Shown: positions 50,201-57,701, numbered from the stretch's first letter. The stretch: 64,000 bases of DNA from [Eubacterium] infirmum (GCA_900450455.1 UGGN01000001.1:806001-870000); one strand, 5' to 3'. A program made the numbers and translations. Notes: generated by a model not told the origin, from the sequence alone.

Positions 50201-52374
50201 ATACCGGTTCCGACAATTACAAGGGTAAGCTCATTATCCATACCGCATCGGGGAAGAATCCTAATAAGCTTAAGGATGCGGAAAACTATTTGATAGACCC
50301 TAAGGATCCGGGAGTAAATCCGGGCATTGATTATAAGAAGTGGACTGTAGATGACTTTGAATATGACGATACAACAGTAAAAGGCTTTTCTGAACAGGGT
50401 CAGCTTAAAATCAAAAAGAACAAGAATCTGGTAATACCTGATAAAACGCCTGATGGAAAATCAGTTTTGACAATAGGCATAGATGCATTTAGGAATCTCA
50501 ATAAAGGCTATGACATAGAGAGTATCAAATTGCCTGAAACTGTCACGGTAATTGAAGATTATGCTTTCCAGTTCAACAACATTGACAAGTTTAAGATGCC
50601 TCGTGATTTGAAAAAATTAGGTATGGGCGTTTTCATGATGTCAAATGTAACGAAGATAGAATGGAACGATAAAATCGAATATATTGATCAAGCATGCTTC
50701 TTCATGTGCGAATTCGGCAAATTGGAAATACCTGCTTCGGTAAACACCATAATGAATGCATCTTTCAGACGCTGCAACCTTACAGAGGTAAAGTTTGCTA
50801 AAGGCAGCAAGCTGAAAAATATCGAGAGCCTGGCGTTTGCCGACAACAAGCTAAAGGGAATTACTCTTCCTGACGGTTTGGAATCTATAGGCAGTCAAGC
50901 CTTCGGTGACAATCAGTTCAAGGAACTTGATGTACCTGCTTCGCTTAAAAATATAGGATTTCAGGCTTTTGTAAACAATCCGAGCAAGGAGAATCCTGAA
51001 CCCGTAGTCGTTCACACTCCTGAAGCTAAGAATCCTGGCGGACTTACAGATGATCAAGGAAGGACCTTCGTTATAGATCCGAAGAAAAAGGCTGATGCCG
51101 CTGATAAGGCAGAACTTAAGAAGTCTATAGATGCGGCGGGAAAAATAGATAGTAATAAACTTACAGCAAAATTCAAAGAATTGTTCGATGAGACATTGCT
51201 TGAGGGCAAGAACATATATGCTGGCAAGGATGCATCACAGGCAAGCGTAAGGGGCAGCATCAAGTCAATCCGCTGGGTTGTAAGGAGATCGGAATTAAGC
51301 GAATTGATGTTCAAGAAAGAAGAACTGGAACCGCAAAAGGATAAGTATGATGCTGATAAGTGGGTAAATGTAGAAAACGCATATAAGGAGGCAAAGGAAA
51401 ATCTTTTCTATATTAATATTTCGGACGAAAAGGTAGCACATCTTATAAATACCTTATCCGTTGCACTTAAGGCTCTTGACGAGAATACCGACGAGCTCAA
51501 GGGTGCTAAAGCGTATGAAGGAGAGTTCCTGGTTAAAAAGACTCATTATATCGAGCCTTATACTATCAAGGTAAAAGTATGGGTCAAAGATGGAAAGATT
51601 GTTCACGTTATCAATAACGGAACGGTTACAGACGATCCTAACGATCATGAGGAACATAACGGTGGCTATTTCAAACAAGCTGTCGAGAACCTCTCCAAAT
51701 ATAAGGGCAAGAAGGTGTCTGATGTCAAGAACAGCAGCAGTAATGATCTGGGCATCGATGCAATATCAGGAGCAACTATAAGCAGTGTCGGAATACACGA
51801 GGCTATTAAAAACGCGCTCAGCAAGGTTCAGGAAGAAGAACCCGTTCCACAGCCACAGATACATATCGCTGTAGATGATCCATCAATCAATATCAATAAC
51901 GGAGTTGTTGTCAAAGGCAATCAAATAATATATACAAAGGGCAAGTCTAAAGGAGCCGAATTCAGGATAATCGGTTTGAACTTTGATAATGATAAAGACA
52001 GCATCAAAGTTATGGTGGATGGACAAGCAGTAGATAAGGCAAACGCATATACGCTGCGCTCAGGGAGTATAATAATAAGCTTTAAAAAAGCTTACCTTGA
52101 TTCCCTTAAGACAGGAGAGCACGAAATTGCAATTTCTACAGGAAAAGGAAATCTGAATGCAAGGATTATCATCAGAGAAGATGAGGTGAGCGCTAACAAA
52201 CCATATGAAAATATTGAATCTAAGAACGGCGCAATACAGATTAAGCACGTAAAGTCCGTAAATTCACCGGTTAATACCGGAGATTCGCAGAATATTATTG
52301 AATTTACACTTATAATGATTATTGTGAGTGCTGCATTAGCAGCTCTGATTATAAGAGTCGGAAGACATGAGTAA
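47299..52374 (+). CDS. Giant BspA-like leucine-rich-repeat surface protein with FMN-binding domain
   Basis: A 1691-residue secreted protein. The signal peptide spans about 1-30. Five modules each start with a '(E/D)DF.Y' linker and 'V.GFS..GK.KLK...LVLP' (about residues 101, 284, 533, 784, 1015), followed by LRR_5 repeats of the BspA type ('I...AF..N.L..V.LP..L..IG..AF'). An InlB-like beta domain lies about 450-530. Residues about 1403-1500 are an FMN_bind domain: THYIEPYTIKVKVWVKDGKI and IDAISGATISSVG, where the Thr of SGAT is the usual site of covalent FMN attachment by ApbE. An Ig-like domain (about 1510-1640) and a C-terminal helix with RVGRHE follow; SPVNTGD before it is only a weak sortase-like signal. 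It probably binds host or matrix proteins and may carry electrons at the cell surface. Confidence 0.85.
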   Translation: MKNFKRNISLILTVIMLLFNFGSAFSFAESRQSVDKSEQSVNESTVEESEQKENLTSDSPDETGFRKGVDKPMSSDDGAVIESRNEMKNGASNLKSQAFDEDDFHISGVNFNGLTESGKAKLKAKNGVLVFPVLKTQHGSYVSRIGSNGFKGLGIKSVSFPSVVTEIDPQAFYDNEISELRLPDTIQNIGYGAFSKNKIKKLVLSKGMKTIWGFTFANNYLNELVVPANITKISYNAFENNKSDNPNGKLKLVAENPESLAIDPKDKDKYDIVAQNSESEKYKEEDFDYEIVWDHDLQKNVCKVTGLNDSGKEKLKKNLNLIIPDVIKGNKVEVIGKNAFLERNMSSISKLVSIKLPRNLLKIEDSAFAGNAFETLTLPTTLQIIGPNAFCYNNIAELFVPNSVKTISLNAFGGNPLTSVEIDNYKENVSVDFQAFGNNTKLKYLRVKEEYEIKIKADEGVTVATDPSGKASAGDKVKITYSITDNNKELLDIKVKSGEYSTVTLKDGSFVMPKKAVTIELRLKDKYSLDKWCAEDFEYGYYELGTPDDDYYLYEYSVKGFSEKGKTKLKTLKSIVLPSRDDKGNIPVWVYEDAFKGIKMDSVEIPGNYTHIQNNSFKNCDLKKLVLHEGVLYANDSAFEDNNLSELSLPNSFKYPSKAAFKGNNLKHVKLPELCESIGPESFMNNQLESVEMGSKVKHIYSKAFAGNRLTEVNIPKSLKNKEGGIDGIKADAFDNNPGKKNPLKPDENKVILWTPNKDNPNKLIDRGNYIVDPKLHEQDEEKWQADDFIYKTLKLNKIENGEKIAVDLNSVSGFSDKGREKLKTNKKLVLPTVDTGGQKVEAVEDRAFSGSPGTKRLDTLKIPEGYVYIGSTAFAFNGCGGELILPDSMEYVGPAAFFRNEFTALVVPEGMDEISSAMMRGNRLSKLTFKGNNLVSIDRLAFAENRLEEITVPDSLKSIGAQAFTTNTGSDNYKGKLIIHTASGKNPNKLKDAENYLIDPKDPGVNPGIDYKKWTVDDFEYDDTTVKGFSEQGQLKIKKNKNLVIPDKTPDGKSVLTIGIDAFRNLNKGYDIESIKLPETVTVIEDYAFQFNNIDKFKMPRDLKKLGMGVFMMSNVTKIEWNDKIEYIDQACFFMCEFGKLEIPASVNTIMNASFRRCNLTEVKFAKGSKLKNIESLAFADNKLKGITLPDGLESIGSQAFGDNQFKELDVPASLKNIGFQAFVNNPSKENPEPVVVHTPEAKNPGGLTDDQGRTFVIDPKKKADAADKAELKKSIDAAGKIDSNKLTAKFKELFDETLLEGKNIYAGKDASQASVRGSIKSIRWVVRRSELSELMFKKEELEPQKDKYDADKWVNVENAYKEAKENLFYINISDEKVAHLINTLSVALKALDENTDELKGAKAYEGEFLVKKTHYIEPYTIKVKVWVKDGKIVHVINNGTVTDDPNDHEEHNGGYFKQAVENLSKYKGKKVSDVKNSSSNDLGIDAISGATISSVGIHEAIKNALSKVQEEEPVPQPQIHIAVDDPSININNGVVVKGNQIIYTKGKSKGAEFRIIGLNFDNDKDSIKVMVDGQAVDKANAYTLRSGSIIISFKKAYLDSLKTGEHEIAISTGKGNLNARIIIREDEVSANKPYENIESKNGAIQIKHVKSVNSPVNTGDSQNIIEFTLIMIIVSAALAALIIRVGRHE

Positions 52375-52406
52375 TATATGTAATTGAACTTGATTTTCAC
52401 ATACTA

Positions 52407-52492
52407 TAATTTATCGTGTAGGTTTAATTTTAAAGGTACTTTAAATTATCGTGTGGGTTTGAAAAAGTGAACTCTAAATTATCGTGTGGGTA
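52407..52492 (+). repeat. Three direct repeats of an AATTATCGTGTGGGT motif
   Basis: TAATTTATCGTGTAGGTTT (52407-52425), TTAAATTATCGTGTGGGTTT (52441-52460) and TAAATTATCGTGTGGGTA (52475-52492) are closely similar. They lie at the 3' side of a minus-strand transposase remnant and probably are ends of insertion sequences. Confidence 0.65.
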
Positions 52493-52506
52493 CCAATGAA
52501 ATCAAG

Positions 52507-52540
52507 AGCACTTCAAGCTCAAATGCCTGAAGTGCTTTTT
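52507..52540. terminator. Terminator hairpin in the IS scar
   Basis: AGCACTTCA (52507-52515) pairs with TGAAGTGCT (52528-52536), followed by TTTTT on the plus strand. It may end transcripts of the large surface-protein gene and of the transposase remnant. Confidence 0.7.
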
Positions 52541-52546
52541 GAATGC

Positions 52547-52780
52547 TCACTCTTTAATTTTCTTGTATGTACCTCTTTTTCTTTTGGGAACACTTTCACT
52601 GTGCAGGCTATTGTTTAGTGAATATTGAACATCTCTCGAAAGCGAATAGATAACTCTCTTTCTAAAGCGAGTAAATTTACTAATTCCTCTAGATACTGCC
52701 AGATAAGTACGTAGTTTTCCGTTAACATTTTCAGTGAATGAGTTAGATAGTTTTCTATCATCATAGGGTCTAAGATATGA
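52547..52780 (-). pseudogene. C-terminal remnant of an ISL3-like transposase
   Basis: On the minus strand an open frame of about 77 codons ends in a TGA stop and has no start. It reads PYDDRKLSNSFTENVNGKLR, then TYLAVSRGISKFTRFRKRVI and a basic tail (PKRKRGTYKKIKE). The 'NSFTE..N.K.......G...F.RFR.R' pattern is the C-terminus of ISL3-type transposases. The N-terminal three quarters of the gene is gone. Confidence 0.6.
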
Positions 52781-52910
52781 GTTTAAGCTAAGGTTTATTC
52801 AGGTAGATGAAGGAACTCAGATAATAGGTGAAATCAATCCGGGGGCAGAGATAAGATATTGGACAAAAGAAGACGTTAAGGAGTTAAGGTCAAAATTGTT
52901 GGACGACTAA
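52767..52910 (+). pseudogene. 3' remnant of an unrecognised gene
   Basis: On the plus strand a frame is open from 52767 to a TAA at 52908, without a start codon. Its peptide ends QIIGEINPGAEIRYWTKEDV plus KELRSKLLDD, which looks like a genuine protein C-terminus and not random translation. It abuts the transposase remnant on the other strand, so the insertion or a later deletion removed its front. I do not recognise the family. Confidence 0.4.
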
Positions 52911-52985
52911 CTTTAATATATTTTGAACTGATTTAAATGCTAGTCTAAATAATATATGCGATTACTAAATGTAGGAGGTATTATT

Positions 52986-53627
52986 ATGTCATCAAAATCT
53001 AAGTCTTTTGGGGAAAAAATACTTATTTTTTTTGTTGCAATTGTAGGTATCGTGGCTTTAATATTTACAATCATACATATGGCTTACAGTCCGACACCGG
53101 ATAAGTCTCGCGTGACAAACGAAACGGATATCAAGGTCAGCGTTGAAACTTCTAAGGAAACGGCATCGCCATTCATAAAGACCTATGATGCAGAGAAGTT
53201 CTCATCTTTTTCAGAAACAAAACAAATGAAAATCCTCGGCTCTACTTGCGGAAAGTTAGAAGGAGATGTTCCTTTTGTATCCATAAAGAATAAAAAAGAT
53301 TCTTATGTAAAAATCAGCTTTCGAGATAATGATTCCAAGAATTTAGTGCCTGATATCAAAAAGATTAGCCTCTATACAGCAGATGGAATGCCTGTGTCTC
53401 CTAAGAAAAGACTAGACATTGCTGTGACATACGACTTTGACCACAAAACAGGAAATCTCAGCATGCATCTGTCAGACTTTATACCAAGGGACAAGCTGAC
53501 TTTCCGTGGGGAAGAGGCAGATGTTGATGCTACAGAGGATAATATTTGGTTCTGCATTTTCGAAATAGAATATTCTTTAGAAGGTAACGATTACGTGAGT
53601 ATTACAGCTGTGTCTGTTGGAGAATAG
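52986..53627 (+). CDS. Membrane-anchored hypothetical protein
   Basis: A 213-residue protein of unknown function. It has one N-terminal transmembrane helix (about residues 12-33; IFFVAIVGIVALIFTIIHMA) and an outer domain of about 175 residues rich in beta-strand patterns (YVKISFRDNDSKNLVPDIKK, KISLYTADGMPVSP, NIWFCIFEIEYSLEGNDYVS). One cysteine (GSTCGKLEG) lies early in that domain and a second near the C-terminus (WFCIFEIE). ATG 52986 follows AGGAGGT by 6 nt; an ATG 30 bases earlier is less likely. It shares no obvious role with its neighbours. Confidence 0.7.
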   Translation: MSSKSKSFGEKILIFFVAIVGIVALIFTIIHMAYSPTPDKSRVTNETDIKVSVETSKETASPFIKTYDAEKFSSFSETKQMKILGSTCGKLEGDVPFVSIKNKKDSYVKISFRDNDSKNLVPDIKKISLYTADGMPVSPKKRLDIAVTYDFDHKTGNLSMHLSDFIPRDKLTFRGEEADVDATEDNIWFCIFEIEYSLEGNDYVSITAVSVGE

Positions 53628-53702
53628 AGTATGTATTGTAAATTATAGTGAATCTCATCAATGAGAAATACCGAAACCTAATTAGATAAACCATAAACAA
53701 AA

Positions 53703-53721
53703 GGCACCGAACTTCGGTGCC
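53703..53721. terminator. Terminator between two convergent genes
   Basis: GGCACCGAA and TTCGGTGCC form a 9-bp stem with one loop base. The minus strand continues CTTTTGTTT and the plus strand CTCAGCTTTT, so it can serve kal on the minus strand and the gene at 52986. Confidence 0.8.
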
Positions 53722-53748
53722 TCAGCTTTTATTGAAATCCGTATTTAA

Positions 53749-54141
53749 CTACTTTCTCTTGCTTTCCTTTGGTGTTACGCAAGTTCCTGTAGCTCTGGCT
53801 ACAACGATTGGCTCCTCAAGGAAGTCTGCTGCTGAAGCACTTACGTCTGTTCTGGCTACGATTACCTTACGAGCTTCAAATGACATCTTTCTTGATGTGT
53901 TTCCGATCTTTGTGATTTCACCAACTGCTTCAATATAGTCACCTGCATATGTTGGAGCAAGGAATTCAACGTTATCATAAGCACAGAAAAGACCTTCGTC
54001 TCCGTCGCACTTGATAAGAAGCTCTGTAGCAACGTCTCCGAATAGGTGTACCATGTGAGCTCCGTCTACAAGGTTTCCGCCGTAGTGAGCGTCTTTAGCT
54101 GACATTCTAACTCTAATCATTGAAGTGATTTTCTCTTCCAT
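53749..54141 (-). CDS. kal: 3-aminobutyryl-CoA ammonia lyase
   Basis: A 130-residue hot-dog fold protein that removes ammonia from (S)-3-aminobutyryl-CoA to give crotonyl-CoA in lysine fermentation. It starts [20 protein letters not shown], with [20 protein letters not shown] (about residues 22-41) and [20 protein letters not shown] (about 58-77), the typical sequence of Kal. ATG at 54141 (minus strand) follows AAAAGGAGAA; an upstream in-frame ATG gives an implausible 28-residue extension. Unlike the other pathway genes it is transcribed in the opposite direction, divergently from the regulator gene. Confidence 0.9.
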   Translation of the reverse strand: MEEKITSMIRVRMSAKDAHYGGNLVDGAHMVHLFGDVATELLIKCDGDEGLFCAYDNVEFLAPTYAGDYIEAVGEITKIGNTSRKMSFEARKVIVARTDVSASAADFLEEPIVVARATGTCVTPKESKRK

Positions 54142-54193
54142 TATTGTTCTCCTTTTGCATATATACATCTTTGATAATATTTTTACAATATAA

Positions 54194-54222
54194 ATTATAG
54201 CTTTAGGTGGCGGGGCTGTCCA
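54194..54222 (-). promoter_or_regulatory. Promoter of kal
   Basis: On the minus strand TGGACA (54217-54222) and a perfect TATAAT (54194-54199) are separated by exactly 17 bp. Confidence 0.75.
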
Positions 54223-54233
54223 CATAAAAACGG

Positions 54234-54262
54234 TTGCAAAAAGGCACTTAATGCGTTAATAT
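54234..54262 (+). promoter_or_regulatory. Promoter of the Kdd-like regulator gene
   Basis: TTGCAA (54234-54239) and TAATAT (54257-54262) are 17 bp apart. The predicted start near 54270 lies just before the GAACC/GGTTC dyad. Confidence 0.5.
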
Positions 54263-54278
54263 TGGAAATAAGTAAAAT

Positions 54279-54294
54279 GAACCGAAAAAGGTTC
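54279..54294. promoter_or_regulatory. Inverted repeat GAACC-N6-GGTTC, probable operator
   Basis: GAACC (54279-54283) and GGTTC (54290-54294) form a dyad about 10-25 bases downstream of the predicted transcription start of the regulator gene. The same half-sites in the opposite arrangement occur upstream of kdd at 56452-56477, so both are candidate binding sites for the regulator encoded here. The position suggests autorepression. Confidence 0.5.
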
Positions 54295-54315
54295 GACAAA
54301 TGGAGTGAACATTAA

Positions 54316-56382
54316 ATGAATAATAATTATGGCATCAATAGGGTTCTGGAGCCAAAGCATGTGCTTCCGACTTCGGCTTGGCAACTTGACAACAACCACA
54401 ATATATTTCCTGACGAGATTCGCATAGATATCAGGAGGATTCATATAGAGGGAACTAGTTTCAAGGAGATTTGCCTCGAGGCAAACGACAATGACCAAAA
54501 GATTAAGCAGAAGATAATGGACATAGTCATAAGAAGGGGTAAGCTTCACAATCCGGTAACCGATACAGGCGGAATGCTCTACGGCGTGGTCAGCGAGATA
54601 GGTTCTGAACACGAGAACCTCAAGGGGTTTAAGGTCGGTGACGAGGTTATATGCAACGCATCTCTGACATCACTTCCTCTATATATAGATAAGATCACTT
54701 CTATAGATAAGTCCTTTGGACAGATAGAGGCAGAGGGCTACTGCATTTTGCCGAAAGACGTTCCTGTAATAAGAAGGCCGCAGGGGCTACCGCTAAAGCT
54801 TTTGATGTTCACATTCAATGAATCGGGCACCATCTACAGGATAAGTAGCACGGCCGTAGGTAAGAGGAAGTTCCTTGTTGTCGGAAACAACCTTCTATCA
54901 AATCTTCTTTTTGGATTTGCGATACGCAAGGTGGCAAGAGAAGATGCCGAGGTTATCTGTTTACTCGACCACAAGACAGACATGGTGCTCAAGGGAGAGG
55001 GAATCAATCAGCTGATAAAGAGGGTTTTCACCGAGGTCCGCTACGTGGATATCCTAAAGCCGCTTGAATGCATAGCTGATATAGACGGCGATTCTGCTTT
55101 TGATCTTTCGGTCAACTGTGCAGATATTCAGGGTGCAGAGACAATCAACATCCTCGCAACAAAGAGCGGAGGAACAGTAATCTTCGCAAATCTGATAAAC
55201 AACTACAACATCGCCCTATATATAACTGAAGCGATTTCCAGACAGCTAGACATTAGGTGTGCCGATGGTTACCTCGAGGCCTACGACAAGTTCGACATCG
55301 AGATTGTTAAAGACCTTGCTCCGTACATAGAAAACGCGGAGGAGACGACCATAAGACTCAAGGACGATTCTTCATATGGCGGAACCAAGAGTAGGTTTGT
55401 AAATGCCAGCGGTGTGAACCAGACTATAATGGAGGACTTTGTATTTACGAGCCATGCGATGTCGGTTGTCATCGATGAGGTTTTGACAGTTGCAAAGTAC
55501 GACTGTAATGTTTTGATTACCGGAGAAACCGGTGTCGGCAAGGAGAAGGTCGCTAATCTGATTCACAAGAACAGCAATAGAAAGATGCAGCCGTTCATCA
55601 AAGTGAACTGTGCTTCAATTGCACCGTCAATGCTTGAAGCTGAATTCTTTGGAGTAGAGAAGGACAAATCAAAAGGTCTTGAGACGAGCAAAAAGGGATT
55701 CTTTGAGTTTGCGGATAACGGCTCGATTTTTCTCGATGAAATCGCTGATTTACCGCCTGATATGCAGGCTAAACTTCTGAGGGTGATACAGGATGGGGAG
55801 TTCTTCAGAGTCGGAGGTCAGGAAGCTATTAAGTTCAATGTGAGAATTATTTCGGCAAGCAACAGAGAACTTGAGGATTTGATAGATGCAGGTGGATTTA
55901 GAAGAGACTTATATTACAGACTGAATGTTGTCAGGATAAGGGTTCCCGCTTTGAGGGACAGGCCTTCGGATATTCCTGTTTTGGTTGAACACTTCCTCGA
56001 TGCCTATGGAAAGACTTTTTCCATCAAAAGGGCGATAAACACAGATGCTCTAGATTACCTCGGACAATGTGAGTGGCCGGGCAATACCAGAGAGCTTGAG
56101 AACATCGTTCAAAGGCTGATGATTGCGGCTAGGAGCGAAGAAATAACTCTGCTTGATGTCATGAGGGAGCTTCATGCGGATGTCTTTGATATGAATGTGA
56201 TGAACTCGGGTGATGAGAGCATTGCCATGGAAGAGGTCAACATGCAGGTAATGGTTGAAAACTTTGAGAAAAATATAATCAAGCACGCCATAGAGAAATA
56301 CGGTTCAACTCGTAAGGCTGCTAAGGCGATAGGCATAAGTCAGACTCAGCTCGTTCGCAAGAAAAACAAATACAACATATAA
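54316..56382 (+). CDS. AAA+ enhancer-binding-type regulator with a Kdd-like sensor domain
   Basis: A 688-residue three-part protein. Residues 1-345 are homologous to Kdd of the same pathway (YGINRVLEPKHVLPTS against YGTHRVISPKGVLPQP; GGMLYGVVSEIGSEHENLKG against GGMLIGTVEEIGPEWKG), but the dinucleotide-binding glycines (VIGGGGKSG in Kdd) are VVGNNLLSN here. Residues about 375-605 are the AAA+ domain of sigma-54 activators: Walker A LITGETGVGKEKVANLIH (about 397), Walker B GSIFLDEIADLPP (about 471), arginine finger FRRDLYYRLN. The GAFTGA loop that contacts sigma-54 is replaced by DKSKGL after FFGVEK. A Fis-type helix-turn-helix ends the protein (STRKAAKAIGISQTQLVRKK). It probably senses a lysine-pathway intermediate and controls kal, kdd and the kam genes. 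Confidence 0.9.
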   Translation: MNNNYGINRVLEPKHVLPTSAWQLDNNHNIFPDEIRIDIRRIHIEGTSFKEICLEANDNDQKIKQKIMDIVIRRGKLHNPVTDTGGMLYGVVSEIGSEHENLKGFKVGDEVICNASLTSLPLYIDKITSIDKSFGQIEAEGYCILPKDVPVIRRPQGLPLKLLMFTFNESGTIYRISSTAVGKRKFLVVGNNLLSNLLFGFAIRKVAREDAEVICLLDHKTDMVLKGEGINQLIKRVFTEVRYVDILKPLECIADIDGDSAFDLSVNCADIQGAETINILATKSGGTVIFANLINNYNIALYITEAISRQLDIRCADGYLEAYDKFDIEIVKDLAPYIENAEETTIRLKDDSSYGGTKSRFVNASGVNQTIMEDFVFTSHAMSVVIDEVLTVAKYDCNVLITGETGVGKEKVANLIHKNSNRKMQPFIKVNCASIAPSMLEAEFFGVEKDKSKGLETSKKGFFEFADNGSIFLDEIADLPPDMQAKLLRVIQDGEFFRVGGQEAIKFNVRIISASNRELEDLIDAGGFRRDLYYRLNVVRIRVPALRDRPSDIPVLVEHFLDAYGKTFSIKRAINTDALDYLGQCEWPGNTRELENIVQRLMIAARSEEITLLDVMRELHADVFDMNVMNSGDESIAMEEVNMQVMVENFEKNIIKHAIEKYGSTRKAAKAIGISQTQLVRKKNKYNI

Positions 56383-56451
56383 CTACATGCAGAATAATTA
56401 AACTTGCTAATCAAGAGAATAACGAGCGTTAATTAAAACTGATTATAGAAT

Positions 56452-56477
56452 GGTTCACATGATGTTTTATGCGAACC
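56452..56477. promoter_or_regulatory. GGTTC-N16-GAACC dyad upstream of kdd, probable activator site
   Basis: GGTTC (56452-56456) and GAACC (56473-56477) with CAT/ATG inside form an interrupted dyad centred about 105 bp before the predicted kdd transcription start. Both half-sites recur at the regulator's own promoter, where the shared word is GAACCGAAA. Confidence 0.5.
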
Positions 56478-56557
56478 GAAATCTATTCGCTTGTTATTTT
56501 TTTGTTAAATTCTTGTATACACGCAATCAAGCATATAGAAAAAAGTATAGACTGTTT

Positions 56558-56563
56558 TATAAT
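56558..56563 (+). promoter_or_regulatory. -10 box of the kdd-kam operon
   Basis: A perfect TATAAT; no good -35 lies 16-18 bp upstream, as expected for an activated promoter. No -24/-12 sigma-54 pattern (TGGCAC-N5-TTGC) is present between 56380 and 56640. Confidence 0.5.
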
Positions 56564-56639
56564 ATACGAAGAATGTATATTACATTATACACGCTAAATT
56601 AAGTTAGTTAAAATTTTACATTTTTAGGAGGAAGCTAAT

Positions 56640-57701
56640 ATGAAAAAGGGTAATCCATACGGTACTCACAGAGTAATTTCACCAAAGGGTGTTCTACCAC
56701 AGCCGGCTGACGTTATAGATAACGATATGGAAATCTATGACAACGAGGTTAAGATCAATGTTCAGACACTAAACATCGACTCAGCTTCGTTCACATCAGT
56801 TTGTGACCACGCTTGCGGAAAGAAGCCCGGAGATGATTTAACTGCTGATGATATCGAGAAGATAAAGGAGACAATGCTTGGTATTGTTGCTAAGGCAGGT
56901 AAGCACAAGAACCCATGGACAGGTTCAGGCGGAATGCTAATCGGAACGGTTGAAGAAATCGGACCTGAGTGGAAGGGTGATCTAAAGGTTGGAGATAAGA
57001 TTGCTACACTGGTTTCACTTTCACTTACACCACTTGTAATCGACGAGATCGTAGCTATGAGACCGGCTATCGACCAGGTTGACATCAAGGGACATGCTAT
57101 CCTATTCCAGAGTGGTATCTATGCTAAGCTACCTGAGGATATGCCTGAAGGACTTGCACTTTCAGCTCTTGACGTTGCAGGTGCTCCTGCGCAGGCTGCT
57201 AAGCTTGTTAAACCGGGAATGAAGGTTCTGGTTATCGGCGGCGGCGGAAAGTCAGGTCTAATGTGCCTATACGAGGCAAAGAAGAGAGCCGGCGTTACAG
57301 GTCAGGTTATCTGTGCTGCAGGTTCACAGAGATCAGAGGACAGAGCTCGTGAGCTTGATCTTGCTGACGCATACTTCCACCACGATGCTACAGATGCAGT
57401 AGGAATGTACGAGAAGGTTATGGAGCTCACAAATGGAGAGCTTTGTGACGTTGTTATCAACTGTGTAAACATCGAAAACACAGAGATGGCTTCAATTCTT
57501 TGCACAAAGGACAAGGGTCTGGTTTACTTCTTCTCAATGGCTACAAGCTTCACAAAGGCTGCTCTTGGTGCTGAGGGTGTTGGCAAGGACGTTGACATGA
57601 TTATTGGTAACGGTTATACAGCAGGACATGCTGAAATCACACTTCAGGTTCTAAGAGAGCACGAAGGACTAAGAAAGCTCTTCAACGAGATGTACGCTTA
57701 A
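56640..57701 (+). CDS. kdd: L-erythro-3,5-diaminohexanoate dehydrogenase
   Basis: A 353-residue NAD-dependent enzyme of lysine fermentation that oxidises 3,5-diaminohexanoate to 5-amino-3-oxohexanoate with release of ammonia. It starts KKGNPYGTHRVISPKGVLPQ; the dinucleotide-binding motif KVLVIGGGGKSGLMCLYEAK lies near residue 197, and ALDVAGAPAQAAKLVKPGMK precedes it. The leader contains a dyad and promoter, AGGAGG precedes the ATG, and the codon choice is more uniform than in the glycan genes, suggesting high expression. It begins the kdd-kamA-kamB-kamC-kamD-kamE operon. The N-terminal part of the regulator upstream is a degenerate relative. Confidence 0.93.
   Translation: MKKGNPYGTHRVISPKGVLPQPADVIDNDMEIYDNEVKINVQTLNIDSASFTSVCDHACGKKPGDDLTADDIEKIKETMLGIVAKAGKHKNPWTGSGGMLIGTVEEIGPEWKGDLKVGDKIATLVSLSLTPLVIDEIVAMRPAIDQVDIKGHAILFQSGIYAKLPEDMPEGLALSALDVAGAPAQAAKLVKPGMKVLVIGGGGKSGLMCLYEAKKRAGVTGQVICAAGSQRSEDRARELDLADAYFHHDATDAVGMYEKVMELTNGELCDVVINCVNIENTEMASILCTKDKGLVYFFSMATSFTKAALGAEGVGKDVDMIIGNGYTAGHAEITLQVLREHEGLRKLFNEMYA

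Noticed and set aside
56380-56640. Sigma-54 promoter before kdd
   Set aside because: No TGGCAC-N5-TTGC pattern was found; a TATAAT is present and the nearby AAA+ regulator lacks the GAFTGA motif.
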